64,000 nucleotides of DNA from the NCBI GenBank assembly GCA_030674155.1, contig CM060339.1, forward strand, positions 41,806,777 through 41,870,776, given 5' to 3'. Numbering within the stretch: position 1 is the stretch's first letter; the number at the start of each line of letters is the position of its first letter. The notes below the pieces were generated by a model. The model worked only from the letters and a program-made list of their open reading frames with translations. It was not told where the DNA came from and made no database searches. Source of the stretch: Stramonita haemastoma (taxonomy: Eukaryota > Mollusca > Gastropoda > Neogastropoda > Muricidae). Positions 13,505-26,300 of the stretch are shown here, one piece after another. The translations under genes were made by a program, and so were the position numbers.

Positions 13505-13660
13505 CAAATAACACCCTGGTATTACCGTTTTGAATGCGTCCACTTGCTTGTGCCGCATCCTCAGGCATTGGAGTACCTAGGACGGGAACAGTCTTGATGA
13601 CAGAGGGATTTCTGCACAAAAATATTGAGACATTTCAAAACTGAATGCCTGCTCGCATAC
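13505..13660. repeat. Dispersed repeat, second copy
   Basis: Matches 12619-12712 over about 95 bp, and the segment before the CA tract (GAGACATTTCAAAACTGAATGCC) parallels 12910-12932. It lacks the 41-bp duplication of the first copy. Both copies end at a microsatellite. Confidence 0.75.
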
Positions 13661-13663
13661 ACG

Positions 13664-13908
<245 letters not shown>

Positions 13909-14111
13909 AGATTGATTTTTATATCAAGGATGATGGAATAAGCACTTATCTGTTTTTTTTACATCCAGTCCCCGGGTGTATGCAGTTTTATAAATGTCAT
14001 ATGTTCCCACCGGCACACGATGGCCTACTCTTACGAAAAACGGAACAGGATTTAACGTGTGCACAAGATTCTGCGTGAGCTCGCACACGGGGCCTCGGTT
14101 TAAAGTCTAAT
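13909..14111 (-). mobile_element. SINE family I, fragment lacking the tRNA head, antisense
   Basis: On the minus strand it carries the 3' two thirds of family I (AGGCCATCGTGTGCC, ACACGGGG or its variants, TATTCCAT). The tRNA-like head with boxes A and B is missing, as expected from 5' truncation. It is enclosed by GA microsatellites on both sides. Confidence 0.85.
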
Positions 14112-14272
<161 letters not shown>

Positions 14273-15535
14273 ATGTATATAATGTTATATATTCTGTACC
14301 TTTTAGAAATCGCACAATTGTTACGGGCGCGTTGGCCAGTATATCTAAGCACTTTCCTCACATCAACTGCTGACCATTTGTTTGGGCCAGGCAATCTACT
14401 ACTGCATCTGCAACTGCTACTATTATTTCTCTTACTATGAATAAGAAGAACAAGAGACGAAGAAGAAGATGAATCGTGATAATAGTAATGCAACCTTAAT
14501 TAATCTAATTTTCTACATATAACTTCCCTGCTTCAATTGATGTCTTGCCTAGCTTCATACAAAGATATGTATTCAGTACAATAAACTGCAGGTGTTCATT
14601 TTTGTTCATTTAAGTGTCTACAGGTAAAGAAACAAAAATAGCTAAGGTGATGCATTTCTAATTTTAACAATTCAGAACTCATTGTTACCCAACTTTAATC
14701 TTGACAGTACTTAACAAATCAGTGAGACATTCTATCACTTCATAACTTGTATTCACACTTGCTGGTGCTTTATTTTCATTTTATGTATACAGGGATGCAA
14801 AATATCAAAAATTCACTATAAAGGTTTGAAAGTGTTGTCTATCTGGGTAAGTAATGGAACATAACATCAACAGTGGTACCAACCAAAAGCAAGAAAGAAG
14901 ACAACATTGCATGTGCACTTACCTCTGTGAGGTCTCGTTGCGTTAGTGTAACAGTTACGACGTCAGAGACAGGGCCAGAGAACTAAGATGACCCACATGA
15001 CTTTTGACATCTATGCTAAAAACTTTTAGGAAAACAGGGGGAGATGGAAAGACCCGTAGTCGAGCATTTAAAGCTTGAACAAAGTCTGAGGGCTGGATGT
15101 GTCCCTTTCCCCCTTGAGCACTGTCTGCAAGGGTTTTGCTAGCTGTGCCAGCTCAGGACACCGAACTCAATGTCGACGCCTATCTCCAACTGTGTGATCA
15201 CAGATAAGGTTCAAACTCCCGAGAATTCTGAAATCCGCGATCATTGACCTTTTCTAAAAACCCGGACGAATATTTTCGAGCTGGGGGAATTGGGAAAAAC
15301 CGAGGTACATTTGGAACATGATGCACACCCCCCCGCTTGACAGATGTAACCATGCAAAAAATATACCCGTAAGTTGCAAGGGACGGTTTCATGCAGGGGG
15401 CTTTTTGCATTTTTACTGTTTACATTGCTCTACCCAATCCAATATCAAGCCCCACAAAAGGACCCACCCCTCACTCTCTCACCTCATTTTACCCTGAAAG
15501 TTTTCACCTAGTGGGATCTGTCCAAAATTCCTCAA
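14273..15535. other. Apparently single-copy sequence, no gene seen
   Basis: Mixed-composition DNA without tandem structure. The open frames here (14107-14493 on the minus strand, 15198-15410 on the minus strand, 15391-15777 on the plus strand) either run through low-complexity DNA or are short, and none has a recognisable domain. Confidence 0.5.
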
Positions 15536-16230
15536 CCATGCAGGGCTGCTGGATTTGGGGCCCTTCAGGGGCTGGGCTTTCAGGGGTGGGGCCCTTTAGG
15601 GGGTGGTCTTCCAGGGGTGTGGGCCCTTCGGGGCTTTGGGCTTTAGGAGTTGCCCTTAGGGGGTTTTTCTTTCAGGAGGGTTTCCCTTCAGGGGGTGGTC
15701 TTTCGGATTTTGCCCTTCGGGGGTGGTCTTTTAGGGGTTGCCCTTCAGGGGGTGGTCTTTCAGGGTGTCCCTTTTAAAGGGGGTGGGTCCCTTCAGGAGT
15801 GTGCCCTTTCAGGGGCCTGCTTTTCATTTGCTCCCCTTGTTAGGGGCCCCTTTTTTCTTTGGGTTTTTTGGGCCCCGAAAAAGGGACTTTGGGATGTTTT
15901 TTGCCCTTCAGGGGGGGGCCCCCCCGTTTTTTTCGCCTGTTTTTTTTCCCCCCTTTTTTTTTTTTTTTTTTTTTTCCCTTCAGGGGGTTTCCTGTTTCCT
16001 TTTTTTCTGCCCCCCAGGGGTTTTTCTTTTCAAGCAGGGTGCTCCTTTAAAAAGGGGTTTTTTTTTTTTTCCCCCGGGTTTTCCATTTAAGGACTTTTTT
16101 AGGACTTTTTTCCCCCTTTAGGGGAACTTTACCGAGTAACTGCCCTTCAGAGGGTCGAACCCTTCAGGGTTGTGTTCAAGCATTGCCCTTTTCTCCGTTA
16201 TTTCCCCCCCCATCGGTCTTACATAAGTCA
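15536..16230 (+). repeat. Degenerate C/G/T low-complexity minisatellite next to the gap
   Basis: Repeats of about 20-30 bp built from CCCTTCAGGGGGTGG and TCTTTCAGGG, then long T, C and G homopolymers (for example the T-run at 15951-15975). Adenine is almost absent on the + strand. Homopolymer lengths look unreliable and the block sits beside a scaffold gap, so sequence error is likely. Confidence 0.75.
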
Positions 16231-16400
16231 AGTTAAGTCATGTGGGGGAGGAAAAGTCCACTGGCCCTATGCCCCCAAACTTTTGGTGCTTCCAGGGATG
16301 GCGTGGGGGTGGGGGGTGGGGTCTTCCCCACCACACAGACTTCCTTTTTGGGTGGGGTTTGGGTTTTTGGGTTTTTTTTGGGAAAAATTTTTCCCTGGTT

Positions 16401-16500
16401 NNNNNNNNNNNNNNNNNNNNNNNNNNNNNNNNNNNNNNNNNNNNNNNNNNNNNNNNNNNNNNNNNNNNNNNNNNNNNNNNNNNNNNNNNNNNNNNNNNNN
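16401..16500. other. Assembly gap of exactly 100 N
   Basis: Exactly 100 ambiguous bases, a common placeholder for a gap of unknown size. Order and orientation across it depend on scaffolding. Confidence 0.98.
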
Positions 16501-16768
16501 AAGAACTTTAGGAAAAATGGTATGTTTATCAGAAAGACGACCACACGCTAATACACACAAAACCAAACATAAAAAGATGAGCGTGTGCGCGCATATACAC
16601 ACTCAAGAAAAATGCATACACACTTTACTAGCATTTTTGATACGGGTGGCGCTGTTCTTGTGGCGACAGCAAAGCCAAAAAAAGGACAATCTGGCTTGAA
16701 TATAGCAAGTCTTGCCTGGACAAAAGCTTGTACAGTGTATGCAACAACACAATATCACACATAATATT
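16501..16768. other. Transition sequence between the gap and satellite A
   Basis: No clear unit. The stretch at about 16625-16680 (GGGTGGCGCTGTTCTTGTGGCGACAG in parts) weakly resembles the antisense satellite A phrase around GTGTGGCGCCGGATTTGTGG, so it may be a decayed array edge. Confidence 0.4.
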
Positions 16769-17520
16769 AGAGCCCCGGAGAGCTAAGAAATCTAGTTTGT
16801 GTCAAGGAAAGCTGGTAAGTGTACGCGACAAAAAAACAAGCATTGGGCACAAGAATATTGACACTATACAGCAATATGATGCACCAGGGCAAACTGGAGG
16901 GTCGCCACCAGATGCACACACACAAACAAACACACTGATAAACACCAGCGCGCGTGCGCGTGCGCACATGGATACCCACCCCCCGCCCGAAAAAAGGTGC
17001 CGTTTTGAGCACAGATGCCAGCCAAAGAGCCGTTTTCATCCCCGTCCAGCCCCGACTTTTCCACGGAAAAAGACCCCTTAGCACCAAGACAATATCGTAC
17101 TGTATGTAGACACTCTCACTCACCATCTTGGATAGGTGTGGCGTCGGATTTCTGGCGACAGGAGAGCCCCGAAGAGCTAAGAAAGCTAGTTTTTGTCAAG
17201 GAAATCTGGTAATTGTACACGACAAAAAACAAGCATTGGGCAAAGCAATATTGACAATTTACAGCAATATAATAATGCACAAGGGCAAACTGGAGGGTCG
17301 CTGCCACATGCGTGCACACAAACCAAAACACTGATAAACACCAGCGCGCACGCGCGTGCGCACATGCATACCCACCCCTCGCCAGAAAAAGGTGCCGTTT
17401 TGAGCACAGATGCCAGCCGAAAAGCCGTTTTCATCCCCGTCTAGCCCTGACTTTTGCACGGTTAAAGACCCCACGTCACCAAGACAATATCGTACTGTAT
17501 GCATACACTCTCTCCAACCC
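16769..17520 (-). repeat. Satellite A2, reverse orientation, left part
   Basis: Reverse complement of the A2 unit, for example ATGCACCAGGGCAAACTGG (the A2 diagnostic), GCGCGCGTGCGC tracts, GAAAAAGGTGCCG and GTTTTGAGCACAG. The left edge starts mid-unit at GAGCCCCGGAGAGC. It stops at a TTTA tract that is the 3' tail of the SINE. Confidence 0.92.
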
Positions 17521-17567
<47 letters not shown>

Positions 17568-17898
17568 TTCTTTTACATCGAGGATAACAGAATAAGCAAC
17601 ATGTGCTTTTTTTCATCCGGTCCCCGTGTGTATGCAGTTTTTGTAAATATTGTCATCTGTTCCCACCGGCACACGATGGCCTACTCTTACGAAAAGCGGA
17701 ACAGGATTTAACGTGTGCGCAAGATGTTCTGCGTGCGTTCGCACACGGGGCCTCGGTTTAAAGTCTCATCCGAAGGACTTTTGGGGAGAGTGGAGTCAGC
17801 ACTGATGTTAACTCCAGGAAGAAAATTTCCTCGACCGGATTCGAACCCGGGTCGTCAAACTGCCAGCGCAATGTTCTGACCACTAGGCTATCCGACCA
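17521..17898 (-). mobile_element. SINE family I, full length, antisense, inside satellite A2
   Basis: The minus strand reads from a head at 17898 (box A as TAGCCTAGTGG, box B as GGTTCGAATCC) to a 3' tail of about twelve AAAT units at 17521-17570. Satellite on the right does not resume where the left stopped. About 75 bp of the unit (GACTTTTGCACGG onward) is present on both sides in slightly different versions, so the flanks come from different monomers. Confidence 0.92.
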
Positions 17899-18440
17899 GA
17901 CTTTTGCACGGAAAAAGACCCCTTAGCACCAAGACAATATCGTACTGTATGTAGACACTCTCACTCACCATCTTGGATAGGTGTGGCGTCGGATTTGTGT
18001 CGACAGGAGAGCCCCAAAGAGCTGAGTAAACTAGTTTGTGTCAAGGAAAAATGGTAAGTGTACGCAACAAAAAAAAGCATTGGGCAAAGGAATATTGACA
18101 ATATACAGCAATATGATGCACCAGGGCAAACTGGAAGGTCGCCGACACATGCGCGCACACAAACAAACACACTGAAAAACACCAGCACGTGCGCGCGTGC
18201 GCACATGTATACCCGGTACCCTCCCGAAAAAGGTGCCATTTTGAGCATAGATGCCAGCCAAAGAGCCGTTTTCAGTCCCGTCCAGCCACGACTTTTGCAC
18301 GGTAAAAGACCCCACGGCACCAAGACAATATCGTACTGTATACATACACTCACTCCCACCATCTTGGATAGGTGTGGCGTCGGATTTGTGGCGACAGGAG
18401 AGCCCCGAAGAGCTTAGAAAGCTAGTTTGTGTCGAGCAAA
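17899..18440 (-). repeat. Satellite A2, reverse orientation, right of the SINE
   Basis: The segment starting GACTTTTGCACGGAAAAAG and running through CACTCTCACTCACC nearly matches 17053-17128, pointing to a duplication of that monomer. It continues to about 18440, where the diagnostics change to A1. Confidence 0.9.
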
Positions 18441-21400
18441 GCTGTTAATGTACGTGACAAAAAAACAAGCATTGGGCACAATAATAATGACAATATACAG
18501 AAATATGATGCAGCACAGCAAAGTGGAGGGTGTCCACCACACGCACGCACTCCAACAAACACACTGACAAACACCAGCACGCGCGCGCGTGCGCACATGT
18601 ATACCCACATCCAGCCCGAAAAAGGTGCCGTTTTGAGCACAGATGCCATCCAAAGAGCCGTTTTCAGCACCGGCGGACCCCAACTTTTGCACGGTAAAAG
18701 ACCCCACGGCACCAAGACAGTACCGTACTGTATGCATGCACTCTCTCCCACCATCTTGGATAGGTGTGGCGCCGGATTTGTGGCGACAGGAGGGCCCCGA
18801 AGAGGTAAGAAAGGTAAATTGTGGGAAGGAAAGCTGGTAAGTGTACGCGAAAAAAAAGCAAGCACTGGGCACAAGAATAATGACAATATACAGCAATATG
18901 ATGCAGCACAGGAAAGTGGAGGGTGTCCGCCACACGCACGCACACTAAAAAAAAACCTGACAAACACCAGCGCGCACGCGAGAGCGCGAAAGCATACCCA
19001 CCCCCAGCCCGAAAACGGTGCTTTTGAGCACAGATTCCAGCCAAAGAGCCGTTTTCAGCGCCGTCGAACCCCGACTTTTGCCCGGTAAAAGACCCCACGG
19101 CACCAAAACAGAATCCTACTGTATACATATACTATCTCCCACGATCTTGGATAGGCGTGGCGCCGGATTCGTGGCGACAGGAAGGCCCCGAAGAGCAAAA
19201 ATAGGTACTTTTCAGAAAGGAAAGCTGGTAAGTGTACGCGAAAAAAAACAAGCATTGGGCACAAGAATAATGACAATATACAGCAATATGATGCAGCACA
19301 GCAAAGTGGAGGGTGTCTGCCACACGTGCACACACCATCAAACACACTGACAAACACCAGCGCGTGCGAGCGTGCGCGAAAGCATTCCCCCACCAAGCCC
19401 GAAAAAGGTCCCGTTTTGAGCATAGATGCCATCCAAAAAGCCGTTTTCAGCCCCATCCGACCCCAACTTTTGCCCGGCAAAAGACCCCACGGCACCAAGA
19501 CAGTATCGTACTGTATGCATACACTCTCTCCCACCATCTTGGATAGGTGTGGCGTAAGATTTGTGGCGACAGGCGGGCCCCGAAGAGATAAAACAGGTAG
19601 TTTGTGGGAAGGAAAGCTGGTCAATGTACGCGACAAAAAAACACGCACTGGGCACAAAAATAATGACAATATACAGCAATATGATGCAGCACAGCAAAGT
19701 GGAGGGTGTCTGCCACACGCACGCAAACCAACAAACACACTGACAAACACCAGCGCGCGCACGCGTGCGCAAAAGCATACCCACCACCAGCGCGAAAAAG
19801 GTACGGTTTTGAGGACAGATGCCAGCCAAGGACCCGTTTTCAGCCCCGTCGGACGCCGACTTTTGCCCGATAAAAGACGCCACGGAAACAAGACAGTATC
19901 GTACTGTTAGCATACACTCTCTCCCACCATTCTGGATAGGTGTGGCGCCGGATTTGTGACGACAGGAGGGCACCGAAAAGCTAAGACAGGTAGTTTGTGG
20001 GAAGGAAAGCTGGTAAGTTTACGCGACAAAAAAACAAGCATTGGGCACAAGAATAATGACAATATACAGCAATATGATACAGCACAGCAAAATGGAGGGC
20101 GTCCGTCACACGCGCGAACACCAACAAAAACACTGACAAACACCGGCGCGCGCGAGCGTGCGCGAAAGCATATCCACCCCCAGCCCGAAAAAGGTGCTGT
20201 TTTGAGCCAAGATGCCAGCCAAAGAGCCCTTTTTAGCCCAGTCCGACCCCGACTTTTGCACTTTAATAGACTCCACGACACCAAGACAATATCGTACTGT
20301 ATGCATACACTCTCTCGCACCTTCTTGGATAGGTGTGGCGCCGGATTTGTGGCGACAGGAGGGCCCCGAAGAGCTAAGAAAGGTAGTTTGTGGGAAGGAA
20401 ACCTGGTCAGTGTACGCGCCAAAAAAACAAGCATTGGGCACAAGAATAATGACAATATACAGCAACATGATGCGGCACAGCAAAGTGGAGGGTGTCCGCC
20501 ACACGCGCGCACACCAACAAACACACTGACAAACACCAGCACGCGCGCGCACGCGTGTGCGCGAAAGAATATCCACCCCCAGCCCGAAAAAGGTGCCGTT
20601 TTGAGCAGAGATACCAGCCAAAGAGCCGTTTTCAGCCCCGTCGGACCCCGACTTTTGCACGGTAAAAGACCCCATATCACAAAGACAGTATCGTACAGTA
20701 AGCATACACTCTCTCTCACCATCTTGGATAGGTGTGGCTCCGGATTTGCGGCGACAGGTGGGCCCCGAAGAGCTAAGACAGGTAGTTTGTGGGGAGGAAA
20801 GCGGGTAAGTGTACGCGACAAAAAAACAAGCATTGGGCACAAAACAATGACAAAATACAGCAATATGATGCAGCACAGCAAAGTGGAGGGTGTCCGCCAC
20901 ACGCGCGCATATCAACAAACACACTGACAAACACCAGAGCGCGCCCGTGTGCGCGAAAGCATACCCCACCCCAGCCCGAAAAAGATCCCGTTTTGAGCAC
21001 AGATGCCAGCCAAAGAGCCGTTTTCAGCCCCGTCCGACCCCGACTTTTTCCCTGTAAAAGACCCCACGGCACCAAGACGGTATCGTACTGTATGCATACA
21101 CTCTCTCCCACCATCTTGGATAGGTGTGGCGCCGGATTTGTGGCGACAGGAGGGCCCCGAAGAGCTAAGAAAGGTAGTTTGTGAGAAGGGAAGCTGGTAA
21201 GTGTACGCGACAAAAAAACAAGCATTGGGCACAAGAATAATGACAATATACAGCAATATGATGCAGCACAGCAAAGTGGAGGGTGTCTGCCACACGTGCG
21301 CACACCATCAAACACACTGACAAACACCAGCGCGCATACGCATGAGCAAAAGCATACCCACCCCCAGCCCGAAAAAGGTTCCGTTTTGAGCAGAGATACC

Positions 21401-23385
21401 AGCCAGAAATCCGTTTTCAGCCCCGTCTGAAACCAACTTTTGCCCGGTAATAGACCCCACGGCACCAAGACAGTATCCTACTGTATGCATACACTCTCTC
21501 CCGCGATCTTGGATAGATGTGGCGCCGGATATGTGGCGACAGGAGGGCCCCGAAGAGCTAAAACAGGTAGTTTGTGGGATGGAAAGCTGGTCAATGTACA
21601 CAACAAAAAAACAAGCATTGGGCATTAGAATAATGACAATATACAGCAACATGATGCAGCACAGCAAAGTGGAGGGTGTCCGCCACACGCGCGCACACCA
21701 ACAAACACACTGACAAACACCAGCGCGCGCGCGCGTGCGCAAAAGCATACCCACCCCAAGCCTGAAAAAGGTGCCGTTTTGAGCATAGATGCCAGCGAAA
21801 GAGCCGTTTTCAGCCCCGTCGGACCCCGACTTTTGCACGGTAAAAGACCCCATAGCACAAAGACAGTATCGTACAGTAAGCATACACTCTCTCCCACCAT
21901 CTTGGATAGGTGTGGCGCCGGATTTGTGGCGACAGGTGGGCCCCGAAGAGCTAAGACAGGTGTTTTGTCGAAAGGAAAGCGTGTAAGTGTACGCGACAAA
22001 AAAACAAGCATTGGGCACAAGAATAATGACAATATACAGAAATATGATGCAGCACAGCAAAGTGGAGGGTGTCCGCCACACGCGCGCACACCAACAAACA
22101 CACTGACAAACACCAGCGCGCGTCCGTGTGCGCGAAAGCATACCCACCCCTAGCCCGAAAAAGATGCCGTTTTGAGCACAGACGGCAGCCAAAGAGAAGT
22201 TTTCAGCCCCGTCCGACCCCGACTTTTGCCCGGTAAAAGACGCTGCGACACAAAGACAGTATCGTACTGTATGCATACACTCTCTCCCACCATTTTGGAA
22301 AGGTGTGGCGCCGGATTTGTGGCGACAAGAGGGCCCTGAAGAGCTTAGAAAGGTAGTTTGTGGGAAGGAAAGCTGGTAAGTGTACGCGACAAAAAAACAA
22401 GCATTGGGCACAAGAATAATGACAATATACAGCAATATGATGCAGCACAGCAAAGTGGAGGGTGTCCGCCACACGCGTGCACACCAACAAACACACTGAC
22501 AAATATCAGAGCTCTTGAGCGCGTGCGTGCGCGAAACTATACCCACACTCAGCCCGAAAAAGGTGCTGTTTTGAGCACAGATGCCAGCCAAAGACCCGTT
22601 CTCAGCCCTGTCGGATCCCGACTTTTGCCCGGTAAAAGACCCCACGGCACCAGGACAGTATCGTACTGTATGCATACAAGCTCTCCCACCATCTAGCATA
22701 TGTGTGGCACCAGATTTATGGAGACAGGACGGCCCGAAAGAGCTAAGACGGGTAGTTTGTGGGGAGGAAAGCGGGTAAGTGTACGCGACAAAAAAACAAG
22801 CTTTATGCACAAAATAATGACAATATACAGCAATATGATGCAGCACAGCAAAGTGGAGGGTGTCCGCCACACGCGCGCACACTGACAAACAACAGCGCGC
22901 GCGCACGCGCGCTTGCGTAAAAGCATACCCACCCCCAGCCCAAAAAAGGTGCCGTTTTGAGCACAGACGCCAGCCAAAGACCTGTTTCAGCCCCGTTGGA
23001 CCCCGACTTTTGCCCCGTAGAAGACACAACGGCACCGAGACAGTATCGTACTACATGCATACACTCTCTCCGACCATCTTGGATAGGTGTGGCGCCGGAT
23101 TTGTGGCGACTTGAGGGCCCCGAAGAGCTAAGACAGGTAGTTTGTGGGAAGGAAAGCTGGTAAGTGTACGCGACAAAAAAGCAAACATTGGGCACAAGAA
23201 TAATGACAATATAAAGCAATATGATGCAGCACAGCAAAGTGGAGGGTGTCCGCCACACGCGCACACATCAACAAATACACTGACAAATATTAGCGCGCGC
23301 GCGTGCGCGAGAGCATACCCACCCAAAGCCCGAAAAAGGTGCTGTTTTGAGCACAGATGCCAGCCAAAGAGCCGTTTTCAGCCCG
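18441..23385 (-). repeat. Satellite A1, reverse array, about 12-13 units
   Basis: Reverse complement of A1, with ATGCAGCACAGCAAAGTGG as the diagnostic in each unit. Unit length is about 393 bp, a multiple of three, so reading frames stay in register over several units; one minus-strand frame stays open for 575 codons (21308-23035). The array ends abruptly at GAGCCGTTTTCAGCCCG, where satellite C starts in the opposite orientation. Confidence 0.95.
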
Positions 23386-26300
23386 GTTTGTTTTGGGGCG
23401 TGTGGAGGACACCCTACAGATTGCCCTGGTGCATGATATTGTAGGATATTATTATTGGATGTGCGTTGTAGGGGTGGTTTTTGCCTACACTGTACCATGT
23501 TTCTTGGCGCCAAACATGGCTATGTACAGGCGGGGTTGCAATCTTCGGGGCCGTGGTGTAACCACAGTTCCAGTGCCTCACGCGTCGGGAATAGTTGTAA
23601 AGTGTGTCTGCATAGAAGAACACGGTCCTGGTGCCCTGGGGTCTGGAACTGGGGAAACGTGCTCGCGGCAGGGGCCCGAAAACGGCGTTTGCGTCACATC
23701 TTTTGGTCAATGCTCCCTAAGCTTATTCATAGGAGGGTGGGTATGCATGCGTCCGTGCGCGCGTTGTCTTGTGTTTGTGTGTGCCGTTTTTTGTGTTTGG
23801 GCGTGTGTGGAGGACACCCTATAGATTGCCCTGGTGCATGATATTGTAGGATATTATTATTGGATGTGTGTTGTAGGGGTGGATTTTGCCAACACTGTAC
23901 CATGTTTCTTGGCGCCAAACTTGGCAATGTACAGGCGTGGTTGCCATCTTCGGGGCCGTGGTGTCGCCACAATTCCCGTGCCACACTCGGCGAAAATGGT
24001 TGTAAAGTGTGTATGCATAGTGTAGAACACGGTCATGCTACCCCGAAGTCTGGAACTGCGGAAACGTGCCTGCGGCAAGGGCCCGAAAACGGCATTTGCG
24101 TCACATCTTTTGGTCCATGCTTCTTTAGCTTATTCATGGGAGGGTTGGTATGCATGCGCGCGTGCGCGCGTTCGCTGGTGTTTGTGTGTACGGTTTTTTG
24201 TGCTTGGACTTATGGAGGACACCCTAGAGATTGCCCTGGTGCATGATATTGTAGGATAGTATTATTGGATGTGTGTTGTAGGGGTGGTTTTTGCCTACAC
24301 TGTACCATAATTTTTTACGCCAAACTTGGCTATGAACAGGCGAGGTTGCAATCTTCGGCGCCGTGGTGTCGCCACAATTCCAGTGCCACACGCGTCGGAA
24401 ATGGTTGTAAAGTGTGTCTGCATAGTGTATGACACGGTCCTGGTGACTCGGGGTCTGGAACTGCGGAAACGTGCGGGCGGCAAGGGCCCGAAATCGGTGT
24501 TGGCATCACATCTTTTGGTCCATGCCTCTTTAGCTTTTTTATGGGAGGGTGGTTATGCATGCGCGCGTGCGCGCGTTCGCTGGTGTTTGTGTGTGCGATT
24601 TTTGTGTTTTGGCGTGTGGAGGACACCCTACAGATTGCCCTGGTGCATGATATTGTAGGATATTGTTATTGGATGTGTGTTCTAGGGGTGGTTTTTGCCT
24701 ATACTGTACCATGTTTCTTGGCGCTGAGCTTGGCTATGTACAGGAGGGGTTGCCATCTTCAGGGCGTTGGTGTTGCCATAATTGCAGTGCCAATCACGTC
24801 AAAAATAATTGTAAATTGTGTCTGCATAGTGTAGAACACGGTCGTGGTGCCCCGGGGTCTGGAACTGCGGAAACGTGCGGACGGCAAGGGCCCGAAAACG
24901 GCGTTGGCGTGAGATCTTTTGGTCTATGCTTCTTTAGCTTATTCATGGGAGGTTGGGTATCCATGCGTGCGTGCGCGCGTTCGCTTGTATTTGTGTGTAA
25001 GGTTATTTGTTTTTGGGCATGTGGAGGACACCCTACAGATTGCCCTGGTGTATGATATTGTAGGATATTATTATTATTGGATATATGATCTAGGGATGGT
25101 TTTTGCCTACACTGTACCATGTTTTTTGGCTCTAAACATGGCTATGTACATTCGGGGTAGCCATCTTCGGGGCCGTTGTGTCGCCACAATTGCAGTGCCA
25201 CACGCGTCGGAAATGGTTGTAAAGTGTGTCTGCATAGTGTAGAACACGGTCCTGGTGCCCCAGCGTCTCGAACTGCGGAAATGTCAGGCGGCAACGGCCC
25301 GAAAACAGCGTTTGCGTCACATCTTTTTGTCCATGGTTCTTTACCTTATTCATGGGAGGGTGGGTATCTCTACGCGCGTGCACGCGTTCGCTGGTGTTTG
25401 TGTGTGCGTTTTTTTGTGTTTGGGCGTGTGAAGGACACGCTACAGATACCCCTGGTGCATGATATTGTAGGATATTATTATTGGATGTGTTCTAGGGGAT
25501 GTTTTTGCCTACACTGTACCATGTTTCTTGGCGCCAAACTTGTCTATGTTCAGGCGGGGTTGCCATCTTCGGGGCCGTGGTGTAACCACAATTCCAGTGC
25601 CACACGCGTCGGAAATGGTTGTCCAGTTTGTCTGCATAGTGTAGAATAGGGTCCTGGTGCCCCGGGGTCTGGAACTGCGGAAACGTGCGGGCGGCAAGGG
25701 CGCGAATACGGCGTTGGCGTCACATCTTTTGGTCCATGCTTCTTTAGCTTATTCATAGGAGGGTGGGTATGCATGTGCGCGTGCGCGCTTTCGCTGGTGT
25801 TTGTGTGTGCAGTGTTTTGTGTTTGGGCGTTTGGAGGACACCCCACAGTTTGCCGTGGTGCATGATATTGTAGGATATTATTATTGGATGTGTGTTGTAA
25901 GGGTGGTTTTTGCATACACTGTACCATGTTTCTATGCGCCAAACTTGGCTATGTACAGGCGGGTTTGCCATCTTCGGGGCCGTAAAGTCGCCACAATTCC
26001 AGTGCCACACGCGTCGGAAATGGTTGTGAAGTGTGTCTGCATAGTGTAGAACACGCTCCTGGTACGCAGGGCTCTGGAACTGCGGAAACGTGCGGGCGGC
26101 AAGGGCCCGAAAACGGCGTTTGCGTCACATCTTTTGGTCCATGCTTCTTTAGCATATTCCTGGGGAAGTGGTTATACATACTCGCATGCACGCGTTTGCT
26201 GGTGTTTGTGTGGGCGGTTTTTTGTGTTTGGACGTGTGGAGGACATCCTAGAGACTGCCCTGTTGAATGATATTGTAGGATATTATTATTGGATGTGTGT

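Noticed and set aside
15391..16121. Plus-strand frames rich in Gly, Phe and Pro before the gap
   Set aside because: They come from the degenerate CCCTTCAGGG repeat and T/G/C homopolymers of doubtful accuracy.
21308..23035. 575-codon open frame on the minus strand in satellite A
   Set aside because: It repeats the same ~131-residue peptide from tandem units, other frames are equally open, and there is no start context, splice site or domain. Recorded as stop depletion, not as a gene.
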